From Chloroflexota bacterium (GTDB lineage: Bacteria; Chloroflexota; Limnocylindria; Limnocylindrales; CSP1-4), in assembly GCA_013696945.1 (NCBI GenBank), contig JACCXQ010000174.1:1-6949 (forward strand): a stretch of DNA of 6,949 nt, in the 5' to 3' direction. Both the position numbers and the translations under genes were made by a program. The notes below the pieces were generated by a model. It saw nothing but the letters and a program-made list of their open reading frames with translations, did no database searches and was not told the DNA's origin. The first letter of the stretch is position 1, and every line of letters begins with the position of its first letter. Positions 1 to 6,217 of this stretch are shown here, in pieces.

Positions 1-167
1 GCGGCGGCGATGGTCGCCATGGCGGGGATGGGCGCGAGCTGCTCGATGAGGTGGTCGGTGATGACCAGGACGTCATAACCCATCGACTCGGCACGCCGGG
101 CAGTCTCGGCGAGCCCGCGGCCGTCGACGACATCCCGAGCCTCGGCCAGGAACCGGAAAGGGCGCAT
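1..167 (-). CDS. LLM-class F420-dependent oxidoreductase, N-terminal fragment
   Basis: The first 55 codons of a gene that runs off the low-coordinate edge. The protein begins MRPFRF and has an ARRAESMGYDVLVITDHL segment (residues 23-40). This pattern of a first beta strand, a helix with ARRAE, then a strand ending in a D-H-L motif is typical of the luciferase-like monooxygenase (LLM) TIM-barrel family. It most resembles the actinobacterial/chloroflexotal F420-dependent subfamily typified by MSMEG_2516 (TIGR03621). Such enzymes bind F420 or FMN in a TIM barrel and carry out two-electron redox steps in the cytosol; the substrate cannot be told from this fragment. The start is well determined: the upstream gene's TGA (194-192) is in the same frame, and none of the eight codons between it and this ATG is ATG, GTG or TTG. 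No convincing Shine-Dalgarno sequence precedes it, so translation may rely on coupling or a leaderless transcript. It lies 24 nt after the double-vWA gene on the same strand, so co-transcription is plausible, although a functional link to the vWA proteins is not established. Family call is fairly sure, subfamily less so. Confidence 0.8.
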   Translation of the reverse strand, partial: MRPFRFLAEARDVVDGRGLAETARRAESMGYDVLVITDHLIEQLAPIPAMATIAA

Positions 168-191
168 CGCCCGATGGTAGCTGGAAGGCGG

Positions 192-3113
192 TCAGCGCCG
201 GCGGGCTCGGTCGCGGGCGTCGCGCAGACGAGCAAGGGTATCGGGCGGTGGCGAGGCTGCTGGCGGAGCTGCCGTTGCCGGCACCGTAGCCGCTGATGGG
301 GTGGACGGCGGAGGAGCCTCGGCGGTCGGCGATCCGTCCGCGGTGTCGGTCGTAGTGCCCTCCACAGTCTCCTGTCGGTAGAGGGCGGCACGCGCCCGCG
401 ATCCCGCCGCTCGATCCTTGGCGGCGAGCATCCCGCCGACCTGCGCGGTTCGTCCCGACGGCCCACGCCACGCACGCCAGCGGGCGTCCGTCCCGGCCCG
501 TGCCAGCGCCAGATCGCGCCGCCCGACGGACACGCGGCGGACCGCCACGTCGAGCGGCCAGAGCAGGAGCGCGAACAGCAGCAACCACGGCCAGAGGTCG
601 CGCGACGCCGTGGTGGCAGCCAGGTCCCTCGTCCATGCCTGGGCTCCGGTCTCCAGCGCCCGCCCGCCCGTCGCGCCGCGAAGGACGGCGAGCAGCCGTT
701 CGTTCGTGCCCAGCAGCCGGTACTCCGCCGGGGTAGGCGCCACCAGGACGACCGTCCGGGAGAGCGGCGTCTCGCCGGCTCGCGTCTGGTCCAGCCGGAT
801 GGCGTAGGCGCCCGGTGCGAGGGTCCCGAGCGGCGCCTCGTACGTGCCCGGAGCGACCTGGTCGAGCCGGACGCCGAGCGAATCGATCTCCGGCGAGGTC
901 AGCCGCGCCATGGTCTCGTAGAAGTCGCGTGTGGTGCCGTCACTCTCGACCGATCGCAGCCGCAGCGTCGTCTCGTCGCCTTCGGTGATGAACTCCGCCT
1001 CCAGGCCGTCCGCCTCCTCGCCGGGGAACGTCCACGACACGAGCTGGCTGAAGAAGCGGTTGAAGCCGGCCCATGGCACCCAGTTGGTGGCCCATCGCGC
1101 GGTCGCGTCGCTCGTCCACGCAACGGCGCGGCCAAGCCCGTACTGCCACTGGGCGAGGACCGGGTCGTCGCGGGAGGATACGAGCACCGTCTGCGCCGCC
1201 GGCTTGGGTGTGGTGCCGTTGTACCCGAGCAGTCGGGGCAGCCCTTCTTCGAGTCCTCGGAGGATGGGCGATTCGGCCGTCTGGATGGGGAAGAACGATT
1301 CCTCGACGATCTGCTGGCCCGAGACCTGCTGCGTCTCCTTCAGGAAGATGTCGGGGATGCTGGCCGGGTTCACCGCCGGGTAGTAGCGGCCGCCGCCCTG
1401 CTCCGCCAAGCCGGACAGGAACTCGTTCGCCCCACCTCCGCCGGCGCCGACCGCGCTGAGCGTGATGTTCGCCGCGCGCATCCGGATGAGCAGATCCTCG
1501 TACGCCCCGCTCGACGACCAGCCGTCGGTCAGCAGCACGATGTGGCGGCGCGTGGCCGTGGTCTGCTCGAGCTCCTCCACCGCCGCCGTGAGGCCGGCGA
1601 AGATGTTCGTCTGGCCCTCGGGTCGGATGCCCGCGATCTGGCCCTCGACGTCGCCGACCTGGCCGAGCGGTGCGGTGTGGATGACCCAGTGCGCGTTCTC
1701 GTTGAACGAGACCACGCCGAACTCGTCGCGTGCCGTCAGCGCAGCGACCGCGCGAAGGATGGCCTCCTTGCCGATGTCGACCTTGGGGATGCCGGTGATC
1801 GCCGTCCCCATGTCGCGGTCGGCCGTGTTGCAGTGACACGCGTCCATCGAGCCCGACTTGTCGATGACGACGACGAGGGCGACGTCCGGCTGCCGCTCCC
1901 GGTCGCGGACCTCCATGTCGACCGGCAGCGCCTCCTCGAGCGGGGTCTGGCTGTAGCCGCCGGCGCCGAACGACTCCTCCCCGCCGATCATCACGAGCCC
2001 CCGTCCCACGTCTCGCACGTACACCTGGAGCGCGGTCATGCGCGCCTCCCCGAGCCGTTCGGCCGGGACGTCGACGAGGACGATCGAGTCGTAGGTGGCA
2101 AGAGCGGCCAGGTCGGTCGGGATCTGCTCCGGTGCGAGCTGCGTGACGTCCTGGCGCTCGGCCTCGAGCGCGGAGGCGAGGTTCGCCGAGACCGCCGGAT
2201 CGCCGGTCACCAGGAGGATGCGCGGATCGCCCTTGACCACCGTGTCAGAGTCGGCACGGTCGTTCTGCGAGAACGTGTCCTGCTCCGCCTCGACCACGGC
2301 GCGGAACGTATGGAAACCGGCCTCGGTCGCCTCGACCGTGAAGACGACCCGCGTCAGGCCCGGCTGAAGCGTCACCGATTCGACCCCGATCTGGCGCCCG
2401 TCCCCGTATAGCCGGACGGTGGCCGGCTGGCGGACGGTCGAGCTGATCGTTACCTCCGCCTCGATCTCCTCACCGACCCTCGCGGTGGCCGGCGTGTGAA
2501 GGCGCTGGAGGATGACCTCGTCGGCACCCGCGAGGCCGACCACGTACGTCTCGATGCGGATGCCGCGCGATGACGCCAGCGCCGCCTCTGCCTGGCCGCG
2601 TCCGGTCGTGTCGTTGCCGTCACTGATGAGCACGATGCGTTTCTGCGTTTCGTCTGGGAAGAGCGCCGAGGCCAGGCGGAGCGCCCCTCCGATGTCCGTG
2701 GCGCTCTTGGTGGGGACCGATGCGATCCGGTCGATGTCCTCGAGCTCGGCTGGCAGCCGCTCCACCAGCGCGTCGCGCCCGAACGCCACGACCGCCGCCT
2801 GGTCGCCACCGGGCCGTTCCTCGAGCGCCTCCCGTACGAACGCGAGCGCCGAGGACTGTCCGTCGGCCCCCACGCTGTCAGAGAGGTCGACCACGAAGAC
2901 GGTCGTCTGCCGATCGACCGGCAGCGCGAGCTGGAGGCCGGCCAGGGCAAGGACGAGCAGCGAGAGCATCGTGGCGCGGAGGAAGAGGCTGGTCCTGCGC
3001 CGGCCGCGAGAGAGGTGGTGTCGCGCGGCCGCGCTGAGGAGCAGCGTCGCCCCGATAAGGAGCAGCCCGACGAGCAGGACCTCCGGCGCCGTGACGCTGA
3101 ACGGGAGGGTCAT
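192..3113 (-). CDS. Membrane protein with two vWA domains and a GATase-like domain
   Basis: A 973-residue protein. Order of parts: membrane helices near 12-30 and 44-64, separated by a basic loop (RHHLSRGRRR); first vWA domain about 70-200, with metal-site motif DLSDS (76-80), Thr139-Asp140 and SDG (164-166); beta-sandwich-like segment about 205-290; Rossmann/GATase1-like domain about 296-400 (ILLVTGDP start, VMIGGEESFGAGGY near 374-387); second vWA domain about 410-590, with DKSGS (418-422), Thr502 and TDG (529-531); a segment with GLGRAVAWTSDATARW (659-674), common in large BatA/GATase-like membrane proteins; beta-rich region to about 792; C-terminal helix about 840-857 (WPWLLLFALLLWPL); then a basic, Pro/Ala-rich tail ending DRARRR. 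The positive-inside rule puts the 65-838 block outside the membrane and the tail in the cytosol. The GATase-like domain shows no nucleophile Cys at the expected elbow, so amidotransferase activity is unlikely. Both vWA metal sites look complete. The start ATG overlaps the upstream stop as ATGA; an open frame continues upstream to 3254, but that part is a basic shadow of the preceding gene. Partner or substrate is unknown; context suggests a MoxR-linked complex at the membrane. Confidence 0.9.
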   Translation of the reverse strand: MTLPFSVTAPEVLLVGLLLIGATLLLSAAARHHLSRGRRRTSLFLRATMLSLLVLALAGLQLALPVDRQTTVFVVDLSDSVGADGQSSALAFVREALEERPGGDQAAVVAFGRDALVERLPAELEDIDRIASVPTKSATDIGGALRLASALFPDETQKRIVLISDGNDTTGRGQAEAALASSRGIRIETYVVGLAGADEVILQRLHTPATARVGEEIEAEVTISSTVRQPATVRLYGDGRQIGVESVTLQPGLTRVVFTVEATEAGFHTFRAVVEAEQDTFSQNDRADSDTVVKGDPRILLVTGDPAVSANLASALEAERQDVTQLAPEQIPTDLAALATYDSIVLVDVPAERLGEARMTALQVYVRDVGRGLVMIGGEESFGAGGYSQTPLEEALPVDMEVRDRERQPDVALVVVIDKSGSMDACHCNTADRDMGTAITGIPKVDIGKEAILRAVAALTARDEFGVVSFNENAHWVIHTAPLGQVGDVEGQIAGIRPEGQTNIFAGLTAAVEELEQTTATRRHIVLLTDGWSSSGAYEDLLIRMRAANITLSAVGAGGGGANEFLSGLAEQGGGRYYPAVNPASIPDIFLKETQQVSGQQIVEESFFPIQTAESPILRGLEEGLPRLLGYNGTTPKPAAQTVLVSSRDDPVLAQWQYGLGRAVAWTSDATARWATNWVPWAGFNRFFSQLVSWTFPGEEADGLEAEFITEGDETTLRLRSVESDGTTRDFYETMARLTSPEIDSLGVRLDQVAPGTYEAPLGTLAPGAYAIRLDQTRAGETPLSRTVVLVAPTPAEYRLLGTNERLLAVLRGATGGRALETGAQAWTRDLAATTASRDLWPWLLLFALLLWPLDVAVRRVSVGRRDLALARAGTDARWRAWRGPSGRTAQVGGMLAAKDRAAGSRARAALYRQETVEGTTTDTADGSPTAEAPPPSTPSAATVPATAAPPAASPPPDTLARLRDARDRARRR
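240..356 (-). repeat. Low-complexity Pro/Ala/Thr-rich tail coding region
   Basis: Codes for residues about 920-958 of the double-vWA protein, dominated by Ala, Pro, Thr and Ser. It lies after the C-terminal membrane helix and a basic stretch, hence probably in the cytosol, and is followed by a short charged end (TLARLRDARDRARRR). It may be a disordered tether; nothing in it resembles a known domain. Confidence 0.7.
3110..3113 (-). other. ATGA stop/start overlap between the two large vWA genes
   Basis: The minus strand reads ATGA: the ATG (3113-3111) starts the double-vWA protein and the TGA (3112-3110) ends the BatA-type protein. Only a weak G-rich stretch (GGCGGCGAG) precedes it. Such overlaps usually mean that the downstream gene is translated by ribosomes re-initiating after the upstream stop, giving linked amounts of the two membrane proteins. 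Confidence 0.85.
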
Positions 3114-5245
3114 GACGCTCGCCGCCGGGTCCGCGTGAGCGAGCCCATCGCGCGCCTCGTGCCGGCGGCGATCCGTCGCGCGCCGTCTCGCTCGTAGACG
3201 AGCCACTCGAGCAGCAGCAACACGAGCGCGATGGCGACGAGGAACGGCCACCACTCGTCACGCGCGACGCCGGCTTCTGCCACTTCCGGATCAGGCTCGC
3301 TGCCGAGCGCGGCGAGCCGCGCCCCATCGCCGGGTGCGATGTTGGACTCCTCGACCGAGAAGAGGTCGACCGCGAAGAACAGCGGCGCGTCCTCGGGACC
3401 GACCGGGATGCCCGGGTCATCGGACGGCTCGGGGGATGACGGCGGGACCGAGGCCGAAGGGTCGGGCGAGGCGCTCGCGGCGGCCGGCGACGCGGAGGGG
3501 AATGCCGCGGGCGACGGAGAGGGCGATGGCGACGACCCCGGCGACGGGCTCGCCTCGGGCTCGATGATGGCCTCGACGCGGTAGACGCCCAGCTGGCGTG
3601 TCTCCACGAACGTCACCGAAGACGCACCGGTCGCGCCGGGCGCCAGCTCGGTGACCGACGCGTCCGGCCGCGTGATCCGCAGCGCGACGACCCCCGGCCC
3701 GAGCGGGAGCTCGACGGGCGAGGCCGGGGCGATCGGCTCGACCGCGGTCGGCGCGATCCCCAGCAGCTCGCCGGCCAGGTTCGAGGCGAGGATGGGCCAC
3801 GCCACCTGGAGCGGCAGGTCGCTCTGGCGGAGGTCGAACGCGATGACGGCGGTCGCCAGGCCGTCACGCAGCCCGCTGTAGATGAGGGGCAGCGATCCGG
3901 TCGCCGTCGGCAGCACCATCCGCGCCCAGTCGGGCAGCTCCATCCTCTGCGCTCGCGCCACGTGCAGTCGGCTCAGATCGACGCTGCGAAGGAGCGGCTC
4001 ATCGGTCCCGCCTTGGCCGATAGCGGGACTCGTGATGGTACCGGTCACCGTCCCCAACGGGCTCGACGATGGTGGCGCGATGGCCAGGACCGCCGCGTCG
4101 GGCAGCTCGTCGGGCAGGACGCCGTCGAACACGAACAGGTCGAACTTGTCCTTGCCCGTCGTGGTCGCGTACTCCTCGGCGGTGGCGCCGTAGAGCTCGA
4201 CGTTCGGTAGGAGCGACAGCGCCGTCTGGATGTACGCGTTGCCCGGCCCGACGAGCAGGATCCGCTGGAGCCGATCGGGCGGCACGATCGCCCAGGCCGC
4301 GTCGTCGAGTGCCAGCAGATCACGGGGACCGGCCATCGCCCCCGCTTCCCCAGCCGGGATCTCGGTGAGTCGCGCCTCCACGACGCGCGTGCCGGCCGGC
4401 AGCTCGTCGATGACCACATCGGCGCGGCTGACCGCTTCGAGCTGGAGGTCGCGCGCGGTGATCGCCGAGCCGTCGGCCAGGATGCGGAGCCGGCGGACGA
4501 CGCGCGAGTCGCTGTAGTTCGCGACGCTCGCGAACACCGTCCGCTTCAGGCCGCTCGGGTCGGCGCGGACGGCGAGAGCGGCGATGGCCTGGTTGTCGCG
4601 GTCCATCCCCACGGTCAGCACCCGGACCGGAGCCCCGACCGCGACGTCCGGCGCGCCGCTGGCGGCATCGTCGGTCACGACCAGGATCTCCGCGCCGCGC
4701 GCCCGCTCAGCCAGCTCGCCGGCCAGTTTCAGCGCGTCACCCAGCTGGCCCGGTGCGGCCGACTGCTCGATCGATTCGATGGCCCGCGTCACGCGGCCGC
4801 GGTCGCTCGCCTCGTTGGCGATGACCCGTGCCGTCTCCGTCGCGGCGATGACGCTCACCCGGCCGTCGGAGGGCAGCTCGTTCAGCGCTGCGATGGCGGC
4901 GCGCTTCGCCGCCGCGAGGCGGGTCGGCGCCACGTCGGTGGCAGCCATGCTCGCCGAGGCGTCGATGACCAGGACCAGGTCGCGCGCGAGGCCCGCCTGG
5001 CGCTCCGTCGTCGGCCGCGCCACCAGCACCGCCAGCAACACCACGAGGAGCAGCTGGAGGAGCAGGAGCAGCGAACGGCGCAGCCGCTGCCACGGCGCGT
5101 TCGCCTCGACGTCACGCACCAGCTGCTGCCAGAGGAACGTGCTGCTCACGGCATGCTCGTTGCGCCGGAGGCGCAGCAGGTAGAAGGCGATGATGAGCGG
5201 CACGAACAGGAGCCCGAGCAGGGCGAGCGGCGCGAGTAGCGTCAC
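3110..5245 (-). CDS. BatA-type membrane protein with vWA domain
   Basis: A 711-residue protein starting at GTG (5245-5243). The N-terminus, MTLLAPLALLGLLFVPLIIA followed by FYLLRLRR, is the classic BatA/aerotolerance N-terminal module: one helix (about 5-24), a basic loop, then a second helix (about 58-76). A vWA domain follows (about 88-212) with DASAS (95-99) and a TDD motif (191-193). Where the metal-site Thr is expected it reads GQLGDAL (166-172), so the site is incomplete. Next come a beta-sandwich-like stretch (about 218-300), a Rossmann-like segment (about 325-395, ILLVGPGN start), a conserved-looking AFDLRQSDLPLQVAWPIL region (469-486), an extended Ser/Pro linker (about 565-612), and a C-terminal helix (about 667-684) with a basic tail. 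By the positive-inside rule the vWA domain and linker face out and the tail is cytosolic. A good Shine-Dalgarno sequence, GAGGTG, lies 5 nt before the GTG and overlaps the DUF58 stop codon. Bat proteins were named for aerotolerance in Bacteroides; that role need not apply here. Likely works with the neighbouring MoxR ATPase and the double-vWA protein, with which it overlaps by 4 nt. Confidence 0.9.
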   Translation of the reverse strand: MTLLAPLALLGLLFVPLIIAFYLLRLRRNEHAVSSTFLWQQLVRDVEANAPWQRLRRSLLLLLQLLLVVLLAVLVARPTTERQAGLARDLVLVIDASASMAATDVAPTRLAAAKRAAIAALNELPSDGRVSVIAATETARVIANEASDRGRVTRAIESIEQSAAPGQLGDALKLAGELAERARGAEILVVTDDAASGAPDVAVGAPVRVLTVGMDRDNQAIAALAVRADPSGLKRTVFASVANYSDSRVVRRLRILADGSAITARDLQLEAVSRADVVIDELPAGTRVVEARLTEIPAGEAGAMAGPRDLLALDDAAWAIVPPDRLQRILLVGPGNAYIQTALSLLPNVELYGATAEEYATTTGKDKFDLFVFDGVLPDELPDAAVLAIAPPSSSPLGTVTGTITSPAIGQGGTDEPLLRSVDLSRLHVARAQRMELPDWARMVLPTATGSLPLIYSGLRDGLATAVIAFDLRQSDLPLQVAWPILASNLAGELLGIAPTAVEPIAPASPVELPLGPGVVALRITRPDASVTELAPGATGASSVTFVETRQLGVYRVEAIIEPEASPSPGSSPSPSPSPAAFPSASPAAASASPDPSASVPPSSPEPSDDPGIPVGPEDAPLFFAVDLFSVEESNIAPGDGARLAALGSEPDPEVAEAGVARDEWWPFLVAIALVLLLLEWLVYERDGARRIAAGTRRAMGSLTRTRRRAS
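3410..3553 (-). repeat. Low-complexity Ser/Pro-rich linker coding region
   Basis: Codes for residues about 565-612 of the BatA-type protein, composed almost wholly of Ser, Pro and Ala with a few Glu/Asp (for example SPSPGSSPSPSPSPAAFPSA). It has no exact DNA tandem repeat unit; the repetition is at protein level. It separates the outer domain block from the C-terminal membrane helix by about 50 residues and is probably a flexible, possibly O-glycosylated spacer on the outside of the membrane. Confidence 0.8.
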
Positions 5246-5248
5246 GAC

Positions 5249-5256
5249 CCCACCTC
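5249..5256 (-). promoter_or_regulatory. Ribosome binding site of the BatA-type gene
   Basis: On the minus strand the sequence reads TGAGGTGGGGTCGTG. GAGGTG (5256-5251) is a strong Shine-Dalgarno match 5 nt before the GTG start (5245-5243), and its GA is shared with the TGA stop of the DUF58 gene. It fixes the non-ATG start and ties translation of the two genes together. It is the only clear Shine-Dalgarno sequence among the gene junctions in this window. Confidence 0.75.
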
Positions 5257-6199
5257 AGGCAACGACACGTCGTCTCCGCAGCTCGGCGAAGACGAGGTCC
5301 GCCAGGGGGAGCGTCGTGGGGGTCGGCACATAGCTGACGCGGCGCCGCGCACTGATGCCCTCGAGGTGGGCCTGCCAGTCGGCGAGGCGTGCCTTGTACG
5401 CGTCGATCGTGCCCAGGTCGGCCGTGATGTCCACGCCCGCGCCGGTCTCGCGGTCCACGAGGCGCAGATCGCCCTCGAGCGGCGGGTCGAGCTCATCGGT
5501 GCTCAGCGTGTGGAGCACCGCTACCTCACAGCGCGTCCCCGCCAGCTCGCTGATGGCCCGGTCGATGCCGTCATCGAAGAGGTCGCTGATGAGGAGGAGC
5601 GGGCCGCGCTGCCGCAGCTGGGCGGCATAGTGGCGACACGCGGCGAAGATGTCGGTCGGGCCGGCCGACGGCTGCACGGCCGACAGGTCGGCCATGACCT
5701 GGAAGATGCGGCCGATGCCGCGGGCGGCCGGAAGGCGGCGCGCCACGCGGCCCTGGAGGATGGCGATGCTGACGCGGTCGTAGGAGGCGAGCCCGACGTA
5801 CGCGAGCGCGGCAGCGGCACGTTTCGCGAAGACGAGCTTGTCGGGAGCGCCGCCGCCCATCGATGCCGACGCGTCGAGGAGGATGTGGACCGTCACGTCC
5901 TCCTCCTCGATGAAGAGCTTGATGAGCAGCTTCTCCAGGCGCGCGTAGACGTTCCAGTCGAGCGATCGGAGGTCGTCGCCCAGCGCGTAGTCGCGATAGT
6001 CCGTGAACTCGACCGACTGCCCGCGCTTGACGCTGCGCCGGACCCCTTTCAGCCCGCCACGCACGGCCGACCGACTGACCAGCATCAACCGCTCGAGCTG
6101 GCGGAGGAAGGCCTCGTCGAAGACCGTGGGGTCGACCGCCGACGGCAGGAAGACCGGCTTCGCGCCGCCTCCCGCTCCGCCTGTCGTGGGTCCGCTCAT
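5255..6199 (-). CDS. DUF58 / vWA domain cytosolic protein
   Basis: A 314-residue protein of the DUF58 family, the usual partner encoded next to MoxR ATPases. The family signature is clear: FTDYRDYALGDDLRSLDWN (65-83) followed by VYARLEKLLIKLFIEEED (84-101). This leads straight into a vWA-like fold with DASAS (109-113), Thr182-Asp183 (GPTDIFAA) and SDL (205-207), so all expected metal-site positions are present. I see no membrane helix, unlike the DUF58 proteins that carry two N-terminal helices, so it is probably cytosolic and able to meet the ATPase directly. The N-terminus has about 20 Gly/Pro/Ala-rich residues ahead of the conserved FDEAFLRQLERL helix. The ATG at 6199 is the best start; it lies 18 nt after the MoxR stop codon but without an obvious Shine-Dalgarno sequence, which suggests coupled translation. 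The 9-nt gap to the BatA-type gene supports one operon. Biochemical role is not established for the family; binding of MoxR and presentation of a client is the usual hypothesis. Confidence 0.93.
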   Translation of the reverse strand: MSGPTTGGAGGGAKPVFLPSAVDPTVFDEAFLRQLERLMLVSRSAVRGGLKGVRRSVKRGQSVEFTDYRDYALGDDLRSLDWNVYARLEKLLIKLFIEEEDVTVHILLDASASMGGGAPDKLVFAKRAAAALAYVGLASYDRVSIAILQGRVARRLPAARGIGRIFQVMADLSAVQPSAGPTDIFAACRHYAAQLRQRGPLLLISDLFDDGIDRAISELAGTRCEVAVLHTLSTDELDPPLEGDLRLVDRETGAGVDITADLGTIDAYKARLADWQAHLEGISARRRVSYVPTPTTLPLADLVFAELRRRRVVA

Positions 6200-6217
6200 C
6201 GGCCGGTCGCCGACGTG

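Noticed and set aside
168..191. Terminator or promoter between the double-vWA gene and the oxidoreductase gene
   Set aside because: Only 24 nt, with no GC hairpin followed by a T-run and no room for a recognisable -35/-10 pair. A promoter inside the upstream coding region cannot be excluded but is not visible.
1542..2411. 289-codon open frame on the plus strand
   Set aside because: Antisense shadow of the double-vWA gene across its second vWA and GATase-like domains; Arg/Asp/Leu-rich with no recognisable fold or ribosome binding site.
3114..3254. Longer start for the double-vWA protein, adding 47 residues
   Set aside because: The extra part is almost all Arg and Ala, overlaps the end of the BatA-type gene out of frame and would put a very basic leader before the first membrane helix. 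The ATGA overlap start is far more natural.
3410..3553. Possible CRISPR or tandem DNA repeat
   Set aside because: The repetitive look comes from Ser, Pro and Ala codons; no unit of constant length and sequence with spacers is present.
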